This document shows, piece by piece, positions 1-8,267 of a stretch of 64,000 nucleotides of DNA (positions within the stretch are counted from its first letter, which is position 1; every line of letters begins with the position of its first letter). The notes below the pieces were generated by a model, which saw only the letters and a list, made by a program, of their open reading frames with translations, ran no database searches and was not told the origin of the DNA. This stretch comes from Faecalicatena_A orotica (GTDB lineage: Bacteria > Bacillota > Clostridia > Lachnospirales > Lachnospiraceae): NCBI RefSeq assembly GCF_040545875.1, contig NZ_JBEPMR010000011.1. One strand, 5' to 3'. Made by a program: the position numbers and the translations under genes.

Positions 1-879
1 GTACTCTTTCGGAGTACAATTCATATGTCTGCGAAATATTTTGCCAAAATAACTCCCGGAACTAAATCCTGTCTTCATAGCAATCTCTACGATACTGTCC
101 CCTGTGAAACGCAGCAGCCCGCATGCCACCTGTATCCGGTATGAATTGAGATAGGCAACCGGTGTGATATGCAGCATTTTCTGAAAACAGCGGAGGCATT
201 CCCGTTCCCCTATGTGGGCGGCGCCGGCTATATCCTCCAGTGATATGTTTTCCATATAATGCTCCTGAATGTAGATCAGCATTGTTTTCAGACGGCTTTC
301 ACTGTAAAAGCAAGGCTCCTGCTCCTTTAGGATGTTCTCTTTCTGGTCTTCAAAAAGCTCCAGCAATAATTCGGAGAGCAGGTTTCTGGATTTTAATTCA
401 TAACCAAATGCCTCTTCTTTCTCCCAGCGGGCCAGTCGTTCCAATTTGTCCAGAATACTGTTCTGGAGTGGAGAATCCGGGCCCAGATGCACAAGTGTAA
501 CTGCTTCACACTGTAGAAGAGGCGCAAGGTATTTTGTATCAATCAGACTTTTCGCCGGTGCGGCAAACTCCCTCTGGAACATATGTACATCGTAATAAAT
601 AGGTACATCCGGGGACGGGGTGAATAACTGATGCAGGACATTTGCATTCACAAATACTCCTTCCCCCTGACGTATAAAAACCCGTTTGTCGAGGGTCACA
701 TATTCCAGCACCCCCTCCTTCACTGTTATAAACTCCGGTTCCTGATGCCAGTGCCAGGGAACAAGCAGCGACCGGCCCGCCAAAGGGGTAATCCTGCGGA
801 TGACATATGGATATTCCTGTTTCATTTCAAAGATTTCTTCCTCTTTATGTGATGTCATTTTCAACTCTTCCAAAAACAT
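1..879 (-). CDS. AraC-family regulator, cupin type (3' end cut by window edge)
   Basis: The minus frame is open from an ATG at 879, preceded by AAAGGAGACAAGG, down to base 1 with no stop, so the C-terminus lies outside the window. The N-terminal half looks like a cupin sensor (a WHWHQEPEF stretch followed by an acidic beta-rich region). The C-terminal part carries an AraC HTH pair: MENISLEDIAGAAHIGE, then a second helix ending FSSGSYFGKIFRRHMNCTPKEY. Such proteins usually sense a sugar and activate neighbouring carbohydrate genes. It is divergent from a small ORF and an AraC gene to the right. It probably serves genes beyond the left edge or the glycan locus, but the target cannot be decided here. 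Confidence 0.85.
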   Translation of the reverse strand, partial: MFLEELKMTSHKEEEIFEMKQEYPYVIRRITPLAGRSLLVPWHWHQEPEFITVKEGVLEYVTLDKRVFIRQGEGVFVNANVLHQLFTPSPDVPIYYDVHMFQREFAAPAKSLIDTKYLAPLLQCEAVTLVHLGPDSPLQNSILDKLERLARWEKEEAFGYELKSRNLLSELLLELFEDQKENILKEQEPCFYSESRLKTMLIYIQEHYMENISLEDIAGAAHIGERECLRCFQKMLHITPVAYLNSYRIQVACGLLRFTGDSIVEIAMKTGFSSGSYFGKIFRRHMNCTPKEY

Positions 880-1054
880 ACCTTGTCTCCTTTCCAGAAT
901 TATTTTGTCGGTATTTTACCATTATTCAGTCGGTAAATAAGTATATTTCACATAGTTTGTACGATAATATTATATTAAGAAGTGTAGTACAGGGAACATG
1001 GAAAGTCAATGTATTTAAATGGCCGTTAAAATGCACCGGAAGGGAGTAAATAAC

Positions 1055-1216
1055 ATGAAATTTGATTGGTTTGAGATATTGAAATATTTAGAGAAACATG
1101 CAAAAAATGATGATGAATTTAACAAAAAGCTCCTCACTCTGACGCAGCAGGACGCGGCGGATCTTTGGGTCGAATTGAATCAGAAGACTGTAAACAGGCG
1201 GCAGCCGCTGATGTGA
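1055..1216 (+). CDS. Small hypothetical protein (53 aa)
   Basis: A 53-residue ORF starts at an ATG 6 bases after GGAAGGGAGT (1038-1047), a better site than the upstream in-frame ATG at 1019. The product begins MKFDWFEILKYLEKHAKNDD, is charged and probably helical, and has no signal peptide or membrane segment. I recognise no family. It lies between two divergent/tandem AraC-type regulator genes. It could be a genuine small protein or a translated leader of the next gene, and its expression is unproven. Confidence 0.4.
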   Translation: MKFDWFEILKYLEKHAKNDDEFNKKLLTLTQQDAADLWVELNQKTVNRRQPLM

Positions 1217-1340
1217 AGTTACTATTCACGGTACGATGTAAACACATATGTATAAAAAAACACCTTCACGGGATTGTATATATTGTAAAACTTGTTCTGC
1301 CATGTTAACATAAAGTATCCCCTACAGGAAGGTGACCCTT

Positions 1341-2213
1341 ATGAAAAAAAATCTGCAGACTGAGTTCAGTACCAGACAGTACATGCTGTCTAAAGATTTC
1401 GAAATATATTACTATAACGACCGCAATCTGCCCCCCCATGTGGAAATGCATGCGCATAATTATTATGAATTTTACTTCTTTTTAGAGGGAAATGTGAAGA
1501 TACAGATACGTGACCAGCAGTATCCGCTGCAGTACGGGGATCTGATCCTGATCCCGCCGCATGTGTACCACCGCGCGGTTGTTCAAGACATGGAACTTCC
1601 ATACCGCAGGTTTGTTTTCTGGATCAGCCAGGAATACTGCAACCATCTGCTCGATATTTCTTCTGATTATGTATACCTCCAGCAGTATGTACAGATTCAG
1701 AATGATTATATCTTCCATAATGACCGTATCACATTCAATACAATCCAGTCCCGCATCCTGAGACTGATTGAGGAGCAGCGCTCCGATAAGTTTGGACGTG
1801 CCCCCCAGATTACGCTCTGTGTGGATGACCTGATCCTCCACCTGAACCGTCTGGTCTATGAACGGAATAATCCGCAGAACCCGCAGGTAATCGAATCCCT
1901 CTATCAGAATGTCATACAATATATTGAGGATCATCTAGATGAAACGCTTTCTCTGGATGTACTGGCCAGTGAATTTTATGTCAGTAAATACCATATTGCC
2001 CATGTATTTAAGGAGAATATGGGGCTTTCCATTCACCAGTATATTACAAAAAAGCGTCTCACGGCCTGCCGCGAAGCCATTCAGGGCGGCGGCAATATCA
2101 CCCACACTTATCAGATGTTCGGTTTCGGCGATTATTCCAGTTTCTACCGTGCATTCAAAAAAGAATACGGGATATCCCCAAAAGACTGCCAGGATATGGT
2201 TTCACTATCTTAA
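1341..2213 (+). CDS. AraC-family transcriptional regulator with N-terminal cupin
   Basis: Product of 290 residues. The ATG at 1341 was chosen because AGGAAGG sits about 9 bases upstream; the in-frame GTG at 1332 overlaps that site. Residues about 25-100 form an AraC-type cupin (HVEMHAHNYYEFYFFLEG, then a GDLILIPPHVYHR turn) that normally binds a sugar ligand. The last 100 residues are the two-HTH DNA-binding domain (LSLDVLASEFYVSKYHIAHVFKE, then FGDYSSFYRAFKKEYGISPKD). The gene is convergent with the end of the mannosidase/UroD operon, with only about 34 bases between stop codons, and is a plausible regulator of that locus. Cytoplasmic; ligand unknown. Confidence 0.88.
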   Translation: MKKNLQTEFSTRQYMLSKDFEIYYYNDRNLPPHVEMHAHNYYEFYFFLEGNVKIQIRDQQYPLQYGDLILIPPHVYHRAVVQDMELPYRRFVFWISQEYCNHLLDISSDYVYLQQYVQIQNDYIFHNDRITFNTIQSRILRLIEEQRSDKFGRAPQITLCVDDLILHLNRLVYERNNPQNPQVIESLYQNVIQYIEDHLDETLSLDVLASEFYVSKYHIAHVFKENMGLSIHQYITKKRLTACREAIQGGGNITHTYQMFGFGDYSSFYRAFKKEYGISPKDCQDMVSLS

Positions 2214-2247
2214 CTCAATACCTGAAGATTAGTGGGGTCCATTCCTG

Positions 2248-3258
2248 TTAATCCCACACATTCAGCAATGCTTCCACATTCTCCAGTGGAACATCTTTAT
2301 TCAATTCACTCTGCCCGATAAGCCCGCCTCCGTTCACCTGCAGAAATTTTTTGAGCATCTCTGCACATTCGGCTATTTCTTCAGGAGTTCCCTTTGGCAA
2401 AGTAGTCTGCCGGCTGATTTCTCCCCAGAAAGTAATCTTGCCGGCAAATTTCTCAGCAATTTTTTCTACACCCATACACCAAAGCTGTGAGTTAACCGCA
2501 TCTACTCCCAACTCAATGAATTCGGGATATAAGTCATAGATATAGCCGTCACTGTGGAAGAATACTTTCCTCCCTGCACTTTTAATTGTATCAATCAATT
2601 CCTTGTATAGCGGTTTAAAAATCGCCCTCCACTTATCCGGTGAAATCAACAGGCTGATCTGGCTTCCCCAGTCATCACCGAATCCGATTGCATCAATATC
2701 TAATTCCAGCCACTTCTCAACATAGATTCTTTCAAAATCCATGACATAGGAGATCATTTTATACATCTCTTCTTCGTCTAATGCAATATCACAATAAAGA
2801 TTTTCCGTCCCGCGGAGATACTGCATTCTTTCAAAAAGGCTAATCCATCCTCCCAGTATAAATTTCCCTTGCTCTCTGTGGGCGGCAATCTGTTTTTCCA
2901 GATCCTCTTTTGACGCCTCCCACTCCTGTAAAAATTGTTCAATAGGAGGACGGTAAGAATCAATTTCATCATATTCTTCAAAAACAGGTGTTTTTACCTC
3001 GCCAATAATGCCTTTCTGGATATTCCGCCACCCACTTCCCCACGGGTCCACGAAGCTTCCGATTTCATAATACCGCTCATCAGCACCCATATCTAACGGC
3101 CCCGCCACAGATACGATATCCCGCTCTCTTTGTTTCAGGACCTGTTCTAATCTTTCCCCATATTCCTCTCTTGCCGCCGGCAAAATCCATACATCCAGCG
3201 GAATCCTGTCCGGATTCCTAAACTCTATCGCTGCCAATACTCTCTCTCTGCCGTTCAT
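2248..3258 (-). CDS. Uroporphyrinogen decarboxylase-superfamily protein, paralogue A
   Basis: Product of 336 residues with the TIM-barrel layout of the UroD/MtaA/CmuA superfamily: MNGRERVLAAIEFRNPDRIPL at the start, an IGFGDDWGSQ strand near 191-200, and a HSDGY motif at 235-239. The HemE signature with the substrate Arg residues at the N-terminus is missing, so this is not haem biosynthesis. The zinc-binding H-x-C of corrinoid methyltransferases is replaced by H-x-D, and the C-terminal Cys region reads GLIGQSELN. The start overlaps the upstream stop by 4 bases (ATGA), indicating translational coupling. It is the last gene of the glycan operon. Its reaction is unknown; methyl-group or sugar-ring chemistry is a guess from the fold. 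Confidence 0.8.
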   Translation of the reverse strand: MNGRERVLAAIEFRNPDRIPLDVWILPAAREEYGERLEQVLKQRERDIVSVAGPLDMGADERYYEIGSFVDPWGSGWRNIQKGIIGEVKTPVFEEYDEIDSYRPPIEQFLQEWEASKEDLEKQIAAHREQGKFILGGWISLFERMQYLRGTENLYCDIALDEEEMYKMISYVMDFERIYVEKWLELDIDAIGFGDDWGSQISLLISPDKWRAIFKPLYKELIDTIKSAGRKVFFHSDGYIYDLYPEFIELGVDAVNSQLWCMGVEKIAEKFAGKITFWGEISRQTTLPKGTPEEIAECAEMLKKFLQVNGGGLIGQSELNKDVPLENVEALLNVWD

Positions 3259-5183
3259 AATGATTCCTCCTTATATAATAAAGTTAGTAAAGGGATTGTT
3301 TCTGCCAGCACAAGCAGATTACTTGTTTCCGCCCAACAGCTTCCGTTAAATACTCCACCGATGCACCGTTCACTCTCCCAGTCAGACAGATTCACCCTCT
3401 CACAGATGTATCCCTGAGGAAGTTTTTCCCGCTCCGCCTTAATTGTATCATCTTCCAACAGACTTGCATCCTTTGGCACATCCCACGAATAAATAGGCCG
3501 TTCCTCTGTGGACATGTACTGGCTGGGAGTCAGTGCGATATCCTTCGCCAGTTCCAGATACAATGGCTCTTTAGTCCACTTATACACTTTTAGCAGACTG
3601 TCACCTGAAAGTGTGCAGATTCCCGGTGCAGAATGTTTATTCTGGACATTTGCAAAAACACTCCCCACTGTCTTCATCTTTAATCTTGCAAACTCACTGC
3701 CGGCTGGAAACTTATAATTGTAAGAAACAACCCAGCTGCTGCAGAAGTCTGCCATATAAGTAGAATACCCAAGCCATTTTTCTTCTTCTGTCACCTCATA
3801 AAGCACTACAAAACTTTCCAACAATGCAAATGCAGACTCACTGTCCGGACACTGGAGAATCTCACCCGGGCCACCTGTCGTATAACCTTTTCTCGCAAAC
3901 TGACGGTAAAACATCTCCCCGCTTTCCTTAGCAGCTTCCAGATAATGATTCTCTGAAAAAAACTGGTAAGCAGATGCCAGTGCCCCCGGGATTAAGCTCC
4001 CCGATGCCGAACCCCCTACGACGATTTCTCCGGTTTCCCGGTTCACGAACTGACCGAACTGGCCATATTTTTTCCACATGTTTACCAACGCATCCGAAAG
4101 CCTTCTTGTCCCTTCTAAAAATTCCTCTGGAATCTTAGTATTTCTCTCCTGCATCAGCCTGAAATGTTTCATCAGAAAATATAATGCATCGCCGCTTCTG
4201 CGTATCAGATGCCATTTTTCAGAAGCGGAAGTGCCTTCCCTGTCAGCCTTTCCTGTAGAATCACATTCATCAATAAACAGCCCGCTTTCCAACTGTGTGT
4301 GGAAGATATGTTCCAACGTTCTGATCCCCCGCTTCCATTCCAGTGGACCGCCTAACTTCATTAATGCATAAGAGGACATACCGCCGCCCACCCATCCCAG
4401 CTGCCACATCTGTCCGGGTTCCTCTACTGTACCTACTCCGTAAAAACCCCCTTCTTCCCGCCAATTCATTTGATTGAATTTGTCAATCTGAATACGGGCC
4501 TGTTCCTCGTATGGCAATACAAAAGGTCTTTTACAGTCCATGCCCATACATTTCCGGTTTTCAAAGAAAATCCTGTAAAATTCCTCTATATCATGACACT
4601 GCCTTTCTATCAGTTTATACGGTATCTTAAGAATCTGCCCTTTCGCAAAGTCCATTCCCCGGTCACTTTTATTCTGCATAAATGGCCAACGGTAGATTTG
4701 TTCCTTCCGCATATGGGGATAAGTGATTCCTATTCTCCCTTTCTCATAGGACAAACCAAGGTTCACCCCGTCAATCTGCTGAATTGTATAAACAAACACT
4801 GCTTTCTTTTCTTCTGCCGAATACAAACCTACACAAGGAACGCTCACATCTCCCGTGGTAACCTGGATGCTACCGCTTCCATCTTTCTCAAGCCTTGGAA
4901 CATCCGTAATAATGGTCTCCTGCTCTACCCCCGCTTCTTCCTCCGTAAACATAGGGGGGTAATTTCTTTTTAGGGAAGTAAACTGATTCCCTTTATAGCA
5001 GCATGCCGGAAAAAGTACATATTCTCTGCCGGTACATTTTATATCTGGTACAAAAGTCAGCTCCAGATATTCATTTTTTAAATCTGCGGCCGCTTCAGTG
5101 ACAGCCTCTAAAGCTCCGCCGTCATTCTTTCCCGCTTCGCATTGAAGTTCTTTAAAATTGTTGCTTACAGTGATTCGCACCAT
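3255..5183 (-). CDS. Uncharacterised six-hairpin (alpha/alpha toroid) glycosidase-like protein
   Basis: Product of 642 residues, with start supported by AGGAGAATACG before the ATG. The first 200 residues are beta-rich. The rest is mostly helical, with aromatic and acidic patches typical of (alpha/alpha)6 glycosidases or lyases: GQMWQLGWVGGGMSSYAL, GLFIDECDSTG, GYTTGGPGEILQCPDSESAF and HSAPGICTLSGD. No signal peptide, so it is cytoplasmic. I cannot name the GH family. It is coupled by a 4-base overlap to UroD paralogue A and lies 9 bases after paralogue B, so it is part of the same pathway. Candidate roles are an exo-glycosidase, an unsaturated-sugar hydrolase or an epimerase. Confidence 0.6.
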   Translation of the reverse strand: MVRITVSNNFKELQCEAGKNDGGALEAVTEAAADLKNEYLELTFVPDIKCTGREYVLFPACCYKGNQFTSLKRNYPPMFTEEEAGVEQETIITDVPRLEKDGSGSIQVTTGDVSVPCVGLYSAEEKKAVFVYTIQQIDGVNLGLSYEKGRIGITYPHMRKEQIYRWPFMQNKSDRGMDFAKGQILKIPYKLIERQCHDIEEFYRIFFENRKCMGMDCKRPFVLPYEEQARIQIDKFNQMNWREEGGFYGVGTVEEPGQMWQLGWVGGGMSSYALMKLGGPLEWKRGIRTLEHIFHTQLESGLFIDECDSTGKADREGTSASEKWHLIRRSGDALYFLMKHFRLMQERNTKIPEEFLEGTRRLSDALVNMWKKYGQFGQFVNRETGEIVVGGSASGSLIPGALASAYQFFSENHYLEAAKESGEMFYRQFARKGYTTGGPGEILQCPDSESAFALLESFVVLYEVTEEEKWLGYSTYMADFCSSWVVSYNYKFPAGSEFARLKMKTVGSVFANVQNKHSAPGICTLSGDSLLKVYKWTKEPLYLELAKDIALTPSQYMSTEERPIYSWDVPKDASLLEDDTIKAEREKLPQGYICERVNLSDWESERCIGGVFNGSCWAETSNLLVLAETIPLLTLLYKEESL

Positions 5184-5192
5184 CGTATTCTC

Positions 5193-6221
5193 CTATTTTT
5201 CTGCTTCTTCCATCATGGCAAAGATATTTTCCGGAGGAATGATATCCACCATTGTATTGCATGTAGACAGGATGAATCCTCCGCCAGGCCCCGCTATATC
5301 TATCGTCCTTCTTACATCCGCCTTTACTTCCTCCCTGCTGCCAAAGCACATGATGTAGTCTAGATCGATATTGCCCCACAGACACAGCCTGTCTCCATAT
5401 TTCTCTTTGATTTCCTGAATATCCATTCCTGCCGACGGCTGCAGGGACTGAATCCCGTCAAATCCACAATTCACAATTTCATCCATCACCGAATTCAAAT
5501 TCCCGTCACTATGCAGGAAAACAGGCACGTCCTTGTATGCCTTAATCTCCTGAATCATTTTTTTATAGAAAGGATAGACGTTTTCTTCCATAATATAAGG
5601 CGGCAAAAATACCCCTGTATTAAATGCCATATCGTCAGCTATCAAAATTGCATCTGCCCCTTTATTGATAAAAAGCTTTGCCTTCTTAATCTCATATGAG
5701 ATTACTTTTTCGCTGATTTGATACATCTCTTCTGTATTCATCAGGCAATATACCATATAGTCTTCCATAGGGAACATCTCATTCAGCATAGAGATTGGAC
5801 CGCCAATCTGTGCAAAGATAAAAAAGTCTGTTTCCTTCGCATATCTTTCAATCAATGTTCCTTTCACTCTGCTGATATCCGGCTCCACATATGCTCCGGC
5901 ATCCTCAATGTCTACGGGAGGCTCCAAAATATGCTTCGATTCTGCCCCTGCCAGAAATGTCTGACCATATACGCTCTGCACAATCTTCTTCCCGTCCGGC
6001 GATTCCCCAATCTCCCATTCCGGCCAATCGCCGACATTGACAACATCCATATTTAAAAGTCTGCGTACTTCCACATCTCTTTCAAAATGCTGATGGTCAA
6101 GTGGATACTCCTTTCCCAACAGCGCATTTGCCACTTTGGGCTGAATATATACTTCCCCTTTGGGAACCCTGTCCGGCTCCTGATGCCGGATTGCCGCCAT
6201 TACCCTCTCTTTTTTCGTCAT
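5193..6221 (-). CDS. Uroporphyrinogen decarboxylase-superfamily protein, paralogue B
   Basis: Product of 342 residues, ATG preceded by AAAGGGAAGAAGCA. It opens MTKKERVMAAIRHQEPDRVP as superfamily members do, has ILIADDMAFN near 192-201, HSDGN at 237-241 and a downstream Cys at 321 (STCNTMVD). It therefore keeps one of the methyltransferase-type metal ligands (His and the late Cys) but has Asp where MtaA/CmuA have the middle Cys. The N-terminal HemE arginine motif is absent. It lies between the GH43-like and six-hairpin genes in the operon. It is clearly diverged from paralogues A and C, so the three are unlikely to be simple duplicates doing one job. Confidence 0.8.
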   Translation of the reverse strand: MTKKERVMAAIRHQEPDRVPKGEVYIQPKVANALLGKEYPLDHQHFERDVEVRRLLNMDVVNVGDWPEWEIGESPDGKKIVQSVYGQTFLAGAESKHILEPPVDIEDAGAYVEPDISRVKGTLIERYAKETDFFIFAQIGGPISMLNEMFPMEDYMVYCLMNTEEMYQISEKVISYEIKKAKLFINKGADAILIADDMAFNTGVFLPPYIMEENVYPFYKKMIQEIKAYKDVPVFLHSDGNLNSVMDEIVNCGFDGIQSLQPSAGMDIQEIKEKYGDRLCLWGNIDLDYIMCFGSREEVKADVRRTIDIAGPGGGFILSTCNTMVDIIPPENIFAMMEEAEK

Positions 6222-6251
6222 TGCTTCTTCCCTTTCTAAAAATATCTCTTC

Positions 6252-8267
6252 TTAATATATAATAAATGCATCTACAAAGATGCCTGTGTCCTGCCGCTGC
6301 GTCTTTCTAAGCTGTATTGTATTCTGCTTTCTGTTCAACTGTATTTTTAAAGAATGCATTTTCATTGCTTTTACCGAGAATCCTCCCGTTGGCTTAAAGT
6401 AAAGCGTTTCATTAACTTCCCCATTCACCAGAAGCTGATAGGCCGATTCGCCTTTCCCGCCTCTGCAATAATGGATTTCCAATGTATATTCTCCATAAGT
6501 ATTACAGGCCACATCTTCTATTCTTATTTCGTCCCCCGGCTTTTCCAGGTATTTTACCATTCTTCCGCTATAAGCTCCCGTGTCTGTTTCCCGCTGGGGA
6601 AATCCATCCCAGCATCCGTTTCCCCGTGGTTCCAGAATCCCCCCGGCAGCGGCATATACACCACAGGCTGTAGGTTCCGACTCCGCCAGTATATGGTCGA
6701 TTGCCAGCCTGCCAGTCTGATATTCTTCTGAGCAGATCCGGATTCGGTTCAGTCCCGGAGCCAGTACGACCTCCTTTTTTCTTATGCACGGTTCCCTGCC
6801 TAACCAAAGAGACGGCGTCACCGGGAAATCCATCCTTCCCTGAAATTCACCATTCACATAGACATTGAGCCATGTATCAGCACCAGTGCAGCAGTAGGGG
6901 ATAGACAGCATTCCGTTTCCGCCGTTTCCACCATCAGCCAGTGCTTCTATAGCAGCCCCCTTAAGCTCCATATTCCGCAGGACCTGATGGTTGCTCCCAT
7001 CGGGGTCATAGGCAAGAGAAGCCCCTCTGCCTGCCAGAGAAAACACCGGTTCTATCATATGCCTCTTTTTTTCCCCTGGAAATGAAAACCACCATATCTG
7101 TACTTCGCTGTCAGCTTCCAGATACAAGGATTTCTTACCAGCGCCGCATTCTAACTGTCCATTCCAAAGTCTTTTTTCATTACCAATCTTACATTTTCCC
7201 AATATAGGACCATCCGGTGAATCTTCATGGATAAGTATCATACATTTTTCCTTCGCGGCGGCCATAAACTGAATTTCCGCATTTTCCTCTATATTGGCTA
7301 TGTCTGGAAAATGCAGACAGTCCCCGGCCCAAAGTTCTGTCAGGAATTTTCCGTTTTCATCCTCTTTTTTGCATTCCCTTGATGCTTCAAAATAACACAC
7401 TGCTTCAATTTTTTTCCATGTGCTGTCATACTGCCCGCACCCATATTCCATTATTTTTTGATCGACTACAATCTCTCCGTTTTTTCTGTAATGGCATGGA
7501 GACAAAAAAGAGGCCCGCAGGTATCGGTTCGGATTATCCATTCCCCCTGATGCAAAATAAGTCTGGTTGCGATAGCTAAAAAAGCTGCCATGATCTATAT
7601 TACATCCTGAATTCCCTGCGTACCGATATGGTCCGTAAATCTGGTCTGCTACTGCATAATAAGAGGAATGGGTCAGATAATACTTCCCCCCATACTTATG
7701 GATGGACGCTTTATCTTCCGGCCACGGATTTCCAATGTATTCAAGCCGTCTGAGGGGCTCTGCCAGATGAATCATGTCATCTTTTAACCGGGCAATCAGA
7801 TAACAGTCCCACGGTTTCTCCTGTTTACACGTTCCCACGATTAAGTATGCACTTCCGTCATCATCTACAAATACACATGGGTCCCATTTAGGAATTCCGA
7901 CAGGATATTCCCTGTAATCTACAAGTGCTTCCCCCCTTGCATCCACAAATGGACCCGCCGGGTGGCTGGAAACACCCACTCCCACGCCCCAGTCCCCAGT
8001 AGAAAAGTATAGATAGTATGTTCCATTTTTATAGGCTGCATCTACTGCCCAACACTGGTTCAGAGCTCCACAGTAGAAATCCTCAGGATGCACCGTAGAT
8101 TCCAGCTGCCAGTCTATCAGATTTACGGAAGACCATATCTGCCAGTCCTCCATATGAAAATCATTTTCATACCCCGGTGCATCATGTGTTGCATACAGAT
8201 ATGCCTTCCCCTCAAATACATGGATATGCGGGTCACATACCCCTTTTCTTAAAATTACCGGATTCAT
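6252..8267 (-). CDS. GH43-like glycoside hydrolase with C-terminal carbohydrate-binding region
   Basis: Product of 671 residues, ATG preceded by GGAGGGGG. Residues about 1-300 look like a five-bladed propeller of the GH43 clan. The putative base is Asp12 (GVCDPHIHVFEGKAYLY), the pKa-modulating Asp is Asp129 (KWDPCVFVDDDGSAYL), and the blade with the usual general-acid Glu reads PEDKASIHKYGGKYYLTHSS (183-202), where no EGP/EAS motif is seen. The C-terminal 300 residues hold one or two jelly-roll CBM6-like domains (LNVYVNGEFQG; GEYTLEIHYCRGG). No signal peptide. The start overlaps the stop of UroD paralogue C by 4 bases. Likely an arabinosidase, xylosidase or galactosidase acting on imported oligosaccharides; specificity cannot be read. 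Confidence 0.78.
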   Translation of the reverse strand: MNPVILRKGVCDPHIHVFEGKAYLYATHDAPGYENDFHMEDWQIWSSVNLIDWQLESTVHPEDFYCGALNQCWAVDAAYKNGTYYLYFSTGDWGVGVGVSSHPAGPFVDARGEALVDYREYPVGIPKWDPCVFVDDDGSAYLIVGTCKQEKPWDCYLIARLKDDMIHLAEPLRRLEYIGNPWPEDKASIHKYGGKYYLTHSSYYAVADQIYGPYRYAGNSGCNIDHGSFFSYRNQTYFASGGMDNPNRYLRASFLSPCHYRKNGEIVVDQKIMEYGCGQYDSTWKKIEAVCYFEASRECKKEDENGKFLTELWAGDCLHFPDIANIEENAEIQFMAAAKEKCMILIHEDSPDGPILGKCKIGNEKRLWNGQLECGAGKKSLYLEADSEVQIWWFSFPGEKKRHMIEPVFSLAGRGASLAYDPDGSNHQVLRNMELKGAAIEALADGGNGGNGMLSIPYCCTGADTWLNVYVNGEFQGRMDFPVTPSLWLGREPCIRKKEVVLAPGLNRIRICSEEYQTGRLAIDHILAESEPTACGVYAAAGGILEPRGNGCWDGFPQRETDTGAYSGRMVKYLEKPGDEIRIEDVACNTYGEYTLEIHYCRGGKGESAYQLLVNGEVNETLYFKPTGGFSVKAMKMHSLKIQLNRKQNTIQLRKTQRQDTGIFVDAFIIY

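Noticed and set aside
2248..3258. HemE (haem pathway uroporphyrinogen decarboxylase)
   Set aside because: The N-terminal Arg-rich HemE signature is missing and no other haem genes are nearby; superfamily membership only.
4470..4973. 167-codon plus-strand frame opposite the six-hairpin gene
   Set aside because: No ribosome site and unnatural composition; antisense shadow of a well-supported gene.
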